From the NCBI GenBank assembly GCA_947259865.1, contig CAMYNZ010000014.1, forward strand, positions 1-19,439: 19,439 bases of DNA. The letters are read 5' to 3'. Both the position numbers and the translations under genes were made by a program. The notes under the pieces were generated by a model. That model made no database searches. It had not been told where the DNA came from and worked only from the letters and a program-made list of their open reading frames with translations. This document shows, piece after piece, positions 6,622-15,310 of the stretch (within the stretch, counting starts at the first letter, position 1; each line of letters starts with the position of its first letter). The DNA is from an uncultured Desulfobacterales bacterium (lineage in GTDB: Bacteria; Desulfobacterota; Desulfobacteria; Desulfobacterales; G020354645).

Positions 6622-7416
6622 TTACAGGTAGGGCTCGAAATGCACATTAACGTCTTTGACCCCGGAAATATCTTTTATAATATTCCTGACGTTCGCAATG
6701 ATTTCCTTTTTTTGATCCAGGGGGGCCTTTATGATGACAGCCACGGCACCCTCCTGGGCGCTAACTTTTGCGTTCGGATACTCAAACAACGATGAATGGA
6801 TCCGGGCCGCCAGGGCCAGGTCTTCTATTTTCTTATGAGAAGCGGGCGTCAGTTGAAAACGTGGAAATTGAATCGTATTGGCGATGATGTCCACGGCATC
6901 ATCCACCGTGATAGCTGCAATATTCAGGACCATATCGTATTGATCCGGATCCCAGGTATCGACGCCATATAGATAAAGACTCCATTTGCGTCGCTCTTCA
7001 TCATCCTTTTTCAGAATGCTCCGGGCCTGTCGTGCGGGAATATCCTCGCGTTTCATTTCTGCTTTAACCCGGCTTTCCAGATCCGCAATTATTCTGATCT
7101 TCAAGGCGTGGGATAGGTCTTTTACAAAATAATGACCGGCCAATCCATGATAAACGATGTTGTCTTTACGAAAATGGTCCAACAAGGCCCAGCGAATTTT
7201 CATAATAAAGCGTTCTTTACCATACGAAAACCGTTCGAGTATCGAAACGGCATCGTTTAAACCCCGAACGAGTTTAATTTCCGGAAAATGAAACTCAGCG
7301 AGCTCCTCTAAAACCATATCTCGGGATACGCATTCATAACCCAATTTTTGCGCTAACTTCTCGGCGACTTGCTTGCCGCGGTAAAAACTTCCTCTGGAAA
7401 TGGTAATAATGGACAT
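6622..7416 (-). CDS. Cytidylate kinase-like protein with C-terminal BON domain
   Basis: Residues 1-190 match the cytidylate-kinase-like family (PF13189 type): ITISRGSFYRGKQVAEKLAQ gives a P-loop with GSFYRGKQ (residues 9-16), then YECVSRDMV, VYHGLAGHYFV, and a lid region R-V-K-A-E-M-K-R with DDEERRKWSLYLYG. Residues about 195-262 look like a BON domain: LALAARIHSSLFEYPNAKVS, then a run of hydrophobic beta residues, then NVRNIIKDISGVKDVNVHFE. Kinase-BON architecture is known in some deltaproteobacterial genomes as far as I recall, but the substrate is unproven and the protein may be a regulator rather than a CMP kinase. The ATG at 7416 has AGGAG 6-7 nt upstream. It converges on the exported-protein gene with a 6-nt gap. 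Confidence 0.8.
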   Translation of the reverse strand: MSIITISRGSFYRGKQVAEKLAQKLGYECVSRDMVLEELAEFHFPEIKLVRGLNDAVSILERFSYGKERFIMKIRWALLDHFRKDNIVYHGLAGHYFVKDLSHALKIRIIADLESRVKAEMKREDIPARQARSILKKDDEERRKWSLYLYGVDTWDPDQYDMVLNIAAITVDDAVDIIANTIQFPRFQLTPASHKKIEDLALAARIHSSLFEYPNAKVSAQEGAVAVIIKAPLDQKKEIIANVRNIIKDISGVKDVNVHFEPYL

Positions 7417-7643
7417 ATTTTACTCCTGAGGTTAATTGGTTTTGCCCGGTTCGAATCTAGTGCTAACATTGGCTCTTGACTGCTGCTGAATATTATCATA
7501 GGTAATTCCGACGTCTGATGTTATTCTTACAGGATTCGCAACGAAACAGGTAGCGACATCTACAGCAACAACATCCATAGCTATTTGGCAATACCTGCCG
7601 GCATTCAATGTTTCCATGAAAACAGGTTGAAAATCAAGACCAA

Positions 7644-8093
7644 ATGAAACTTACTACCAAAAGTCGATATGGTACTCGTCTTGTACTGGACCTGGCTCAG
7701 CATTACGGCAAAAGAGCTGTCCAGCTGGGTGAAATCGCCAGACGCCAGGATGTTTCTATAAAATACCTGGAGCAGATTATCCGCCCATTGAAAAAAGCGA
7801 ATTATATCAAAAGTTTCCGCGGATCCAAGGGTGGGCATATGTTAAACAAACCTCCTGAAGAGATCACGGTCGGAGAAATTGTTGCACTGCTCGAGGATAG
7901 TCCCAGCCTGACAGCCTGCGTGGATAATCCTGATGTTTGTGATCGGGTCGATACCTGCCCAACCCGTCTGATATGGCAGGAGGCCACCAACGCCATGTAT
8001 GAGAAACTCGGCCAGATTAAATTCTCTGAACTCGCCGCTATCGATGATGATGCGTGCAGGGAGAGATTTATCCAGCTTTTGGCGGCCAAATAA
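7644..8093 (+). CDS. Rrf2-family transcriptional regulator with three cysteines
   Basis: This 149-aa protein has the complete Rrf2 pattern: MKLTTKSRYGTRLVLDLA, a winged HTH IARRQDVSIKYLEQIIRPLK, then YIKSFRGSKGGHML. After it come C92, C99 and C105 (TACVDNPDVCDRVDTCPTRL), spaced C-x6-C-x5-C. IscR uses C-x5-C-x5-C to bind a [2Fe-2S] cluster, so a redox or Fe-S sensor is likely, though the first spacing is one longer. No isc, suf or cysteine genes lie next to it. The nearest genes are a kinase-BON gene (divergent) and a small protein downstream. Its targets are therefore open. Confidence 0.9.
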   Translation: MKLTTKSRYGTRLVLDLAQHYGKRAVQLGEIARRQDVSIKYLEQIIRPLKKANYIKSFRGSKGGHMLNKPPEEITVGEIVALLEDSPSLTACVDNPDVCDRVDTCPTRLIWQEATNAMYEKLGQIKFSELAAIDDDACRERFIQLLAAK

Positions 8094-8242
8094 TACCCAT
8101 CTGAAGCACCTGCAACATGGCAAACCAGCCCCTGTTATCAGAAGTGGTTTAATAAACCTCGCAAAATCTATCCCGCCCACGGAAGTATGCAATTATAATA
8201 ATATCTTGAACAAATAATTCTATAATACACCGGGAGGGACCC

Positions 8243-8437
8243 ATGAGACCCCTAAGCGTAAAAGTATTTTCAGAGTGCACCCAGAACATCAACCTTCCCA
8301 ACGAACTTAATATAAACGAATGGTTGAAAACCAATCCGGATCTGGAAATCGTTCAGGTCGTTCAGTCAGAATCCATGACCCGGGTCACGGAAAGAGATAT
8401 CGAAAGAAATTTAACGATCACTATATTTTACCGATAA
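8243..8437 (+). CDS. Small protein of unknown function, 64 aa
   Basis: The ATG at 8243 is preceded by CGGGAGGG at ideal spacing. A TATAAT at 8221-8226 sits too close to the start to give a normal leader; a second TATAAT at 8194-8199 is better placed, but no convincing -35 is seen. The protein is soluble, with NLPNELNINEWLKTNPDLEI and ERDIERNLTITIFYR. I do not recognise a family. It follows the Rrf2 gene by about 150 nt and may be regulated by it. Confidence 0.6.
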   Translation: MRPLSVKVFSECTQNINLPNELNINEWLKTNPDLEIVQVVQSESMTRVTERDIERNLTITIFYR

Positions 8438-8579
8438 CTGCTGCTCCCCCGCATTCCGCCGCCCAGGTGATTATCTCATCGACAAAAATAAAACCCTTTG
8501 GCCCGGCCGCTAAAACCGCGCTGCATTTATTGGAATCGGAATTGTGACGCTTTTGAAGGTGGAACAAACCCAACGGGAT

Positions 8580-9170
8580 TCATAAGGCTGAACGTAAAAA
8601 CAGGGTGGTGATTTCCGCCATCCGCCGGTGTCCATCTTTATTGGGATGAAGTCCATCTTCAAAAAAGTATTTTTCCGCTACGTTGCCCGGTTGATCAAAA
8701 AATGGGTGATAAAAATCAATCCGGGCAACCTCACTTTTTTCAGCGGTATCACCCAAAGCTTTTACCAGTTCGGACATTTTTTCAACACATTTTTTGAAAC
8801 CACCGATAGGCTCCAGCATATTCTGTTGCTGGGCGGCATCAATATACACCGGCAGTGGTTGACCGATAACCGGGACAATATGATGATGCTGCGCCTGGCA
8901 GGCCATAGAAAAGATGTTGGCTAAAATTACATTGATGCTTAAATCCCACCAGAGGTCATTGGTACCCGCCATAATGATGACCATGTCCGGCCGGTGTTGA
9001 AGCACATCATGGTAAAAACGGCTCAACAGTCCGCCGGTCGTGTCCCCGCTAATGCCGCTGTTAACGATACGAATGTTCAGCTCTTTTTCCGCCAGCGCCG
9101 GCCAGGTATGGTTTTGACCCACGTCTGCACCTTCGGTAAGACTGTCTCCATGGCATACGATAGTTTTCAT
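8580..9170 (-). CDS. SGNH/GDSL-family hydrolase (TesA-like)
   Basis: From ATG 9170 (AGGAG 4-5 nt upstream) the protein has 196 aa. It carries all SGNH blocks: GDSLTEG with nucleophile Ser10 (block I), NSGISGDTT (block II), AGTND (69-72, block III Asn) and DGLHPNKDGH with Asp172 and His175 (block V). Family members hydrolyse esters or thioesters such as acyl-CoA or lysophospholipids. A longer frame upstream has no ribosome site and was rejected. No signal peptide is seen, so it is probably cytosolic, unlike E. coli TesA. It is divergent from the PilZ gene, sharing a 130-bp region. Confidence 0.88.
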   Translation of the reverse strand: MKTIVCHGDSLTEGADVGQNHTWPALAEKELNIRIVNSGISGDTTGGLLSRFYHDVLQHRPDMVIIMAGTNDLWWDLSINVILANIFSMACQAQHHHIVPVIGQPLPVYIDAAQQQNMLEPIGGFKKCVEKMSELVKALGDTAEKSEVARIDFYHPFFDQPGNVAEKYFFEDGLHPNKDGHRRMAEITTLFLRSAL

Positions 9171-9214
9171 TTTGCTCCTGATGGTTGCGGTTAATTGGCC
9201 TCGGTTTTCATCTC

Positions 9215-9244
9215 TTGACAAACCAGGTCACCTACTTCAATATT
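9215..9244 (+). promoter_or_regulatory. Candidate promoter for the tandem-PilZ gene
   Basis: TTGACA at 9215-9220 and AATATT at 9239-9244 are separated by 18 bp. The -10 matches 4/6. Transcription would begin about 50 nt before the GTG start at 9301. Confidence 0.42.
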
Positions 9245-9300
9245 TAGCTTATATTTGTCCCGAGTTACCCGCCGGACCCTAAAGGAGGTACCCGACACCG

Positions 9301-9942
9301 GTGAAGTCTGAAGAGAGGAAAAACACCCGTTTTCGGCATCTATCCGCGATAACCCGTGAAGACGTCGTATCCGGTATTCATTACGGGGCCAATATGTACA
9401 ACTACAGCAAGGACGGTTTGTATTTTGAAGCGGATTATCTTCTGGAACCGGACGATGAAATCTTTATCGGAATTGAACATTCCCCCTTTGCATCCGCCCC
9501 CGGTGTTTATGAATGTTACCGCGCTAAAGTAAAATGGCGCAAGGATTTGGAGCTTGGCCGATCGCATAATTTTGGTTATGGCATCCAATTTTATTATCCC
9601 AACTATATATGCCCGGCGACCATTGAGGGGGAGATTCCCCAACAATGCGCTTCGCAGCTCACAACCCCCGACCAAAAGGATTACTCCAGAGAGTATCCCC
9701 GGCGACCCTACGCTACAAAAATCATCTTTGCATCCAGGCATCAATTCTATGAAGGCCTGGTGAAAAATATAAGCCGCAAAGGAATTTTTATTGAGATTCA
9801 TCAAACCTTTTCGATCGGCCAGCAACTCACCATGGTGGTGCCTTTGGTGGGCAGGCCCAAGGGCATTAAACTCAAAGGTAAAGTGGTCTGGTCAAGCTCA
9901 GAAGGCTTTGGTTTAGAATTTTTGGTGAAGGATAAAGCTTAA
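9301..9942 (+). CDS. Tandem PilZ-domain protein (c-di-GMP receptor)
   Basis: This 213-aa soluble protein has two PilZ domains. Domain 1 (about 1-100) has R6-KNT-R10 and N34-YSKDG39, the RxxxR and N/DxSxxG c-di-GMP-binding motifs. Domain 2 (about 125-210) has R130-EYP-R134 and N156-ISRKG161, also complete. Each is followed by the expected strands ending in VKW...GYGIQF or VVW...GFGLEF. Both domains therefore look competent to bind c-di-GMP. The GTG start has AAAGGAGG about 12 nt upstream, rather long spacing. The output partner is unknown. The stop overlaps the stop of the convergent lipoprotein gene by 2 bases. Confidence 0.9.
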   Translation: MKSEERKNTRFRHLSAITREDVVSGIHYGANMYNYSKDGLYFEADYLLEPDDEIFIGIEHSPFASAPGVYECYRAKVKWRKDLELGRSHNFGYGIQFYYPNYICPATIEGEIPQQCASQLTTPDQKDYSREYPRRPYATKIIFASRHQFYEGLVKNISRKGIFIEIHQTFSIGQQLTMVVPLVGRPKGIKLKGKVVWSSSEGFGLEFLVKDKA

Positions 9943-10691
9943 AACCGCATCAAACGCTTTTCATACACAATCACCGGCGCATAACCGAATATGGCATTGA
10001 GGTGGTGTAAAAAGGCATGCCGGCCTTCTTCCTGCCACAAAGCCGTAATGGATGTATGTATCTGTTTATAAAAAAGCTGAATCTCCTGCAGAGATGATGG
10101 CGGGTTTTTACCGGCGGAATTGTCTGCAAACTCAACAATTAAATCCAACCAGGTTTGACTGGTGCCCATAATAAAATAGGGCCAGCTTTTCTGGATCTGG
10201 ACCGACCAGCCCGGATCGCTGGTAGCTTCGATGCCCGGCTTTACAACCGTGTCGGTGTTGTCGAAAGTATGCCGAACAACAACACCCGTTTGCTTTAATT
10301 GCTTTAATAATGGATCGGCCGAGATCGAGCGGTAAATTTTTCGGGCTGCCGGTGGTGATGCATAAAAAATAAAACTGAATTGATGACCGGCACCATCCCG
10401 GGTGGCCCTCCGATGGAATCGCCATAAGTAAATGTTTTTCCGGTTTTTATTAAGCACCGGTAACACAATTTTATGGGCCAGCATGGTGTCCAGATAAAGA
10501 CTGGGCCGAGCCTTTTCAGGCCAATTAATTTGAAAACGCGCATACCACCAGCCGTATTTGGAATCATGCGGCTTTTTCTGCGACCAAACGGTATCTGCAA
10601 CTGCAGGACCCCAGGATGCACAACCTGCCTGCATAAGTGTGCTCATGAAAATTGCAGCCGCGATTAACCAAAATGTCAGCCCCCGTTGCAT
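9939..10691 (-). CDS. Lipoprotein of unknown family (250 aa)
   Basis: ATG 10691 has GGAGG 7 nt upstream. A longer frame exists but lacks a ribosome site and would precede the signal peptide. The signal sequence MQRGLTFWLIAAAIFMSTLM is followed by the lipobox LMQAGC. The mature part is Trp-rich and basic (YGWWYARFQINWPEKARPSL, IYLWRFHRRATRDGAGHQFS). I do not recognise the family. The ending LMRF meets the PilZ gene stop-to-stop, with the two stop codons overlapping. Confidence 0.75.
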   Translation of the reverse strand: MQRGLTFWLIAAAIFMSTLMQAGCASWGPAVADTVWSQKKPHDSKYGWWYARFQINWPEKARPSLYLDTMLAHKIVLPVLNKNRKNIYLWRFHRRATRDGAGHQFSFIFYASPPAARKIYRSISADPLLKQLKQTGVVVRHTFDNTDTVVKPGIEATSDPGWSVQIQKSWPYFIMGTSQTWLDLIVEFADNSAGKNPPSSLQEIQLFYKQIHTSITALWQEEGRHAFLHHLNAIFGYAPVIVYEKRLMRF

Positions 10692-10890
10692 GATAAACCT
10701 CCAGTGAGTAACAAGCGTAATCTTCGATATATCCGGGCGGGATTCTATACCGGTGTCTTGCATTAAAATTGATGAGAACCTTGTAAATAAGGGATAAATG
10801 CGGGTATGTACAAACTCATAGCGCCCACCATTTTACCCAAGTGGCAGGGCGGGTGATGAATTTGAAAACGGGCTGCAGCTTTGCGGACAC

Positions 10891-11757
10891 TTATTTGGGC
10901 TCCATGAAATCTTTTATATCGATAACTTTCTCGTCTTTATCGGTCGAGGCTTTCATGCTTTCCCAGGATCCTCTGACTTTGGCCCGGCGAAGCTTGGCGA
11001 TCATGTCTCGCAGCTCGGGTTTGCTGTCTATAAGGCTTTGAATTTGTTCATGGAGTTCTTTCCAGCTGCGGTCGAGATCTTCCAGGTCGAGTTGAAAATC
11101 ACCCAGAGACGCCAGTAAAGCGCCGAGATGAGATAAAATCCCATAGTGGGTAGCCCCCTGCAGATAATACGGGCAATGACTCCACAGGCTGATGCATTGG
11201 AATCCCTGTTTTTGGCCCTCAGATTGAACGATGCTATGTATCGCACTGGGCCCTTCGTAGAAAATCGGGTTAACATTTTTATGTTTCAACCTGGCCAGCA
11301 GGTCTTCATCGGAGGCAATTCCGGATATGATTCTATCCGAGGGCAGAACGCTGTCGTACATGCTACCCAGCGTAATGACAATCTCGACAGCCAGCTTTTG
11401 GCAAAGTGCAAAAAGTTCCTCCACAAAACGAAACCAGCGCAGATTGGGCTCATCGGCGACTAAGATAACCAAATCGCGTTCATCCGGTCCGGTGCGGGCT
11501 GCATAAAAAGAGCCACCTGCCGGTGAAAAGCTGTGCAAAGCGCCGTCTTTTATACTCACAATGGGGCGCGTTTCGTCATAACGGTAAAAATAATCGGGAT
11601 TCAGGGTGGCGAATCGTTTGGCGGCCAGCCTGCGTACCAGGTAAGACGCCATTCCCCGGGAGACATTTAAGGCGTTACCCCAGCCACCAAAACCGGCAAT
11701 AAGTAAAGGCTTTTTTAACCGGGGAATTTCTTGGGTATAGATGGCCCGAGCACTCAT
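10891..11757 (-). CDS. PAC2-family protein (proteasome-assembly-chaperone fold)
   Basis: This 288-aa protein shows KPLLIAGFGGWGNALNVSRG near residues 17-36, then VILVADEPNLRWFRFVEELF, VEIVITLGSMYDSVL and LWSHCPYYLQG, the layout of PAC2/COG1938-type ATP-grasp-neighbour proteins. A coiled-coil-like C-terminus follows (LDRSWKELHEQIQSLIDSKP, then ELRDMIAKLRRAK). The bacterial role is unknown; archaeal and eukaryotic relatives assist proteasome assembly. The start ATG 11757 has no strong ribosome site. A perfect dyad CAAGACGGTCTTG lies 32-45 nt upstream. Confidence 0.85.
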   Translation of the reverse strand: MSARAIYTQEIPRLKKPLLIAGFGGWGNALNVSRGMASYLVRRLAAKRFATLNPDYFYRYDETRPIVSIKDGALHSFSPAGGSFYAARTGPDERDLVILVADEPNLRWFRFVEELFALCQKLAVEIVITLGSMYDSVLPSDRIISGIASDEDLLARLKHKNVNPIFYEGPSAIHSIVQSEGQKQGFQCISLWSHCPYYLQGATHYGILSHLGALLASLGDFQLDLEDLDRSWKELHEQIQSLIDSKPELRDMIAKLRRAKVRGSWESMKASTDKDEKVIDIKDFMEPK

Positions 11758-11789
11758 AGCTTAAGTTTTGCATTTCAAAAAATCAAAGT

Positions 11790-11802
11790 CAAGACGGTCT
11801 TG
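11790..11802. promoter_or_regulatory. Perfect dyad CAAGACGGTCTTG upstream of the PAC2 gene
   Basis: CAAGAC and GTCTTG flank a single G. The minus-strand TTGACT overlaps its left end. Its size and place suit an operator, but no regulator is identified; the rest of 11758-12049 shows nothing I can name. Confidence 0.3.
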
Positions 11803-12049
11803 TTTGTTTTCACCGGGCGCAGCAGGAATCACGGCGCTGTTGCCCATTCATGGCCATCGCCGCCAGCTTGACACCCGGGGGCCGCCATCTTACTTTTTTG
11901 GGGAATATATCGGGTCTCCACCTTTTCGACTCACCCCATTTTTTGTTGTGCCCGGGTTGTTAGCTACGAAAAATGTATCCCTTTGTCATTTGATCCATTG
12001 ATACTCAAACCAGCCGGATGATAAATTATAAAAGCATCTGGGGTTGCGC

Positions 12050-15000
12050 ATGCGGTATAAAAAACTTCTCTTCGGCTTTTTGGCCATTGTCATTACGGTG
12101 GCGGCGGCATTGATTGTGACGGCACTGTACATTTATCATCACCCGTCCACTTTCAAAGCGGTCGTTGAAAAATCTTTCTCCGCAAAAGCTGGTCTGTCAC
12201 TCGAAATGGAGGATCTGGTTTATTCGATCCGCTCCCCGCACGTGCAGGCAACCCATATCGTCGTAAAGACCGGAGAAAACAGTCCTGGATTTGCATTAAC
12301 GGTCCCGAAATTCAGAGCCGATTTTGATCTGAGCGGACCGTTTGGTTCCCGCAAATTAATCGTAAAACAGGTTGAACTGGCAGAATTTGCAATTGATCTT
12401 GGTCCCGGGCTGGATATAAGCACCTTTACCGGGCAGCCGGCATCAACATCCTTTGTTGATCACATTCTCAAAGGTCTGGTCAAATTTTTCTTTTTTAGCG
12501 ATATACATATACAATCCGCCGATGCCTTTAACGGCCGTATTCGTTTTCAATCCGCCAATCAGCAGCTTTATGTCAGGCAATTACACGCAAGTCTCAAATC
12601 GGATAAACTGGAAATATCAGGCAATGCCGCTATCCACTGGCAAACACCCGATGTCAGCATCACCTTTCCCGAAATCAAGCTTGAAATGGATCCCGACTTT
12701 TATAGCGGCGTATCGACTATCAGGGGACGAATCCATTTGCCGGGGGTGTCTATCGACAGCCCGGATGTTCAGGCTGCGGGTATCCGGGGTCAATTGCAGT
12801 GGTCTTATAACCCTGATCTGAAAAACCTGACAGCGGATGCGTTCAGCCTGCAGTGCGAACGCCTGATACTGCCCCAAAAGACAGGTAATACAATCGCGTT
12901 GAATGGGGCCCATTTTAGTGCCGGCGGTGTTTTAAATCTTCAAAACCGGGGCCTAAACATTTCCCATTGGCGCCTGGCGGCTGACAACGCTATTGGTTTG
13001 GAAGGCAACGCCCGGGGCAGGATTCAAGCACCCTATGGCTTGAAAATCGGGTTGACCGGCGGACGGCTGATATCCGAAGGATTGACAACCATTGTCCGGG
13101 ATTGGATGGGATTGAGCCGGAGTCCGTTCAGGCTTTCGGGTCCGGTTGGATTGACCGGTGCCATCGAGATCCACAAAAACGCACCGACCTGGTCTTTACA
13201 GGGTGACCTGACAGCCGAGTTGACCCAAAATCGGTTTTCATTTTCCAACGATCAGCTCCGTTTGGACGGAAGCCTGACCGGACGCATCCGGGCCCTTGGC
13301 ACTTTCCCGAAACCTGATATCTCAGCAGCGCTGGCCGGCGAGAATTTGAACTTAACGGGCGACGGCGCAACATTCGAATCCATGACAGCAAATTTATCTG
13401 TAAATGGTACCTACCCCGTATATACGGTGGCTGATCTGAAAGCCCGCATTGCGCGGGCCTCATATGCGGTGGGCGCGAAGACTTACGGCCTGGACGACCT
13501 ACGGCTCAATCTTACAAACGGGCGGGTGAACATCAAAACCGGCAGTTTATCCGGGCCGGAAATCCGGTTTTCTTCATCGGTTTTGAAAAATCTGCGATTT
13601 TCAATAAGCGGTCAATGGGAAAAGATGCTGGTAAAACTTGCGGCGGATGATAGCCGCATACTGCAGGCCGCAGTGGCTTTGGGCCTTCTGCCGGCCGACT
13701 GGAATTTCAACGGGCACGATACCATTCAGGCCACGGCCGTTATCAAACAGCAGGGCTGGAGTACGATTTCTTCGACGATGAATGTAACCGGGCTCAATTT
13801 TCATAACCGTGATGAAAGTTGTTTGGCTGAAAATATCCGGCTGGCGGCAGAAACAAGTGCGATGGTCCATATGGCAGAAGGCAAATTCAACGCTACATTT
13901 TCTTTGACGACACCGTCAGGCGAATTTCTCTGCGATAAAATCTACCTGGATATGACCCGCAATGGGTTGTCGGCAGCCGGAAACGCAGCCTATGACCGGC
14001 AAAGCGGCGAAGTGCAGATTGCAGGTGTCAAATTCGGGTTGCAAAATTTGCTGACCCTGGACGTTCACGGCAGCCTCCGGCCCGGCAAAACCGGACCGGC
14101 GCTGGATCTGTTTGTCGAATTGCCCCCCACGGCCGTAAATCCGATATTCCATCATCTTGTCTCAGAACCTTACAAGTATGAAAAACCGGGGCTGGCGGAT
14201 TGGGAGATTAACGGTTTAATCTCAGCCCGCTTGAATGTATTTCGGAAAGGATCCAATTGGACCCTGCGGGGCAAAACCGGCTGGCAGACGGGAAGTTTGA
14301 AAATCGGCCAATCCGGTGTATCCCTTACAGGCATCGATCTGGACCTTCCGGTGTGGTTTCAGACCCATCAACAGGATTCCGGATCAGAAACCCTGCGGGG
14401 CAGATTGTCGGTTCAAAAACTGGCCCTGCCGCTTTTGCCTGAACAACCGCTGGCAATATCACTGAAGGTGCGTCCGGGCAGCATCGCTACGGCGTCTTCG
14501 ATCCGCCTGCTTTTTCAAACCGGAGACCTTCAGCTGACGCCGCTTGTTTTAAAAAATATTTATAGCGCCAATCCGACCGTGGATACCGGCCTTAGTGTAA
14601 ATTCAATCTCGATCGATCCATTCTTAAACGGTGTATGGCCGAACCCCACCCGAGGCATGTTACACGGCAAACTTGATCGGATAAATTTTAACAACAGTAA
14701 TCTCAGCAGCCGTGGCACCATTGCTGCCGAAATATTCGGCGGACAGATTATTGTTTCAGATCCGGGGGTATCCAGACTCTTTGCTACGGCTCCGGCAATC
14801 AATTTTAACGCACGTATAAACGATTTGAACTTAGAGAAACTAACCGAGGATACGGCCTTCGGGAGAATCCAGGGCGTTTTGGCCGGTTACATCAACAACT
14901 TGGAGATTGTGCAGGGACAGCCCCAAAAATTTGATTTGTTGCTGAAAACCCGGCGCAAAAAAGATGTGCCCCAAAAAATCAATGTGCGGGCGGTTGAAAA

Positions 15001-15295
15001 TATTGCGCAGCTCGGGGGCGGCCAGAGTCCTTTCATGGGGCTGGCCGGAAAGTTTGTATCCTTGTTTAAAGAATTTTCATACAAAAAAATCGGCGTGGCG
15101 GCGACTTTGGAAAATGATGTGTTCAGGGTAAACGGCACCGTCAAAGAAAACGGCCTGGAATATATTGTCAAAAAAGGGGGGCTAACCGGTGTGGACGTTG
15201 TCAATCTGAACCCGGACAACCATACTAGCTTTAAGGACATGGTCAAACGAATTAAACGTATAAAATCTACCGGAGAAGATCCAGTTATCCGTTAA
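12050..15295 (+). CDS. ydbH: YdbH-like AsmA-family intermembrane transport protein
   Basis: This protein of about 1081 aa has a single N-terminal transmembrane anchor (about residues 6-30: LLFGFLAIVITVAAALIVTA) and then a very long beta-repeat region typical of AsmA/TamB/YhdP bridges. The C-terminal segment contains the signature I associate with YdbH: INFNNSNLSSRGTIAAEIFG, then NFNARINDLNLEKLTEDTAF, then ENIAQLGGGQSPFMGLAGKF, then LENDVFRVNGTVKENGLEYI. The next gene encodes its YnbE-YdbL partner, which supports YdbH over other AsmA types. Role (family knowledge): an inner-membrane-anchored bridge moving glycerophospholipids to the outer membrane. GGGG with 6-nt spacing favours ATG 12050 over a TTG at 12044. 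Only 15 nt separate it from the partner gene. Confidence 0.85.
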   Translation: MRYKKLLFGFLAIVITVAAALIVTALYIYHHPSTFKAVVEKSFSAKAGLSLEMEDLVYSIRSPHVQATHIVVKTGENSPGFALTVPKFRADFDLSGPFGSRKLIVKQVELAEFAIDLGPGLDISTFTGQPASTSFVDHILKGLVKFFFFSDIHIQSADAFNGRIRFQSANQQLYVRQLHASLKSDKLEISGNAAIHWQTPDVSITFPEIKLEMDPDFYSGVSTIRGRIHLPGVSIDSPDVQAAGIRGQLQWSYNPDLKNLTADAFSLQCERLILPQKTGNTIALNGAHFSAGGVLNLQNRGLNISHWRLAADNAIGLEGNARGRIQAPYGLKIGLTGGRLISEGLTTIVRDWMGLSRSPFRLSGPVGLTGAIEIHKNAPTWSLQGDLTAELTQNRFSFSNDQLRLDGSLTGRIRALGTFPKPDISAALAGENLNLTGDGATFESMTANLSVNGTYPVYTVADLKARIARASYAVGAKTYGLDDLRLNLTNGRVNIKTGSLSGPEIRFSSSVLKNLRFSISGQWEKMLVKLAADDSRILQAAVALGLLPADWNFNGHDTIQATAVIKQQGWSTISSTMNVTGLNFHNRDESCLAENIRLAAETSAMVHMAEGKFNATFSLTTPSGEFLCDKIYLDMTRNGLSAAGNAAYDRQSGEVQIAGVKFGLQNLLTLDVHGSLRPGKTGPALDLFVELPPTAVNPIFHHLVSEPYKYEKPGLADWEINGLISARLNVFRKGSNWTLRGKTGWQTGSLKIGQSGVSLTGIDLDLPVWFQTHQQDSGSETLRGRLSVQKLALPLLPEQPLAISLKVRPGSIATASSIRLLFQTGDLQLTPLVLKNIYSANPTVDTGLSVNSISIDPFLNGVWPNPTRGMLHGKLDRINFNNSNLSSRGTIAAEIFGGQIIVSDPGVSRLFATAPAINFNARINDLNLEKLTEDTAFGRIQGVLAGYINNLEIVQGQPQKFDLLLKTRRKKDVPQKINVRAVENIAQLGGGQSPFMGLAGKFVSLFKEFSYKKIGVAATLENDVFRVNGTVKENGLEYIVKKGGLTGVDVVNLNPDNHTSFKDMVKRIKRIKSTGEDPVIR

Positions 15296-15310
15296 TCAAG
15301 GGAGGTGCCC

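Noticed and set aside
7432..7617. 61-aa minus-strand open frame between the kinase and Rrf2 genes
   Set aside because: No ribosome site and it fills the shared promoter region; composition is borderline, so it was left out but could be re-examined with homologues.
8320..8547. 75-aa plus-strand frame overlapping the small gene at 8243
   Set aside because: Out of frame with a well-supported gene; no ribosome site; proline/alanine-rich tail typical of a shadow frame.
12220..15246. Many antisense and out-of-frame open frames inside the ydbH-like gene
   Set aside because: Expected by chance in a 3.2-kb gene of this composition; none has family motifs.
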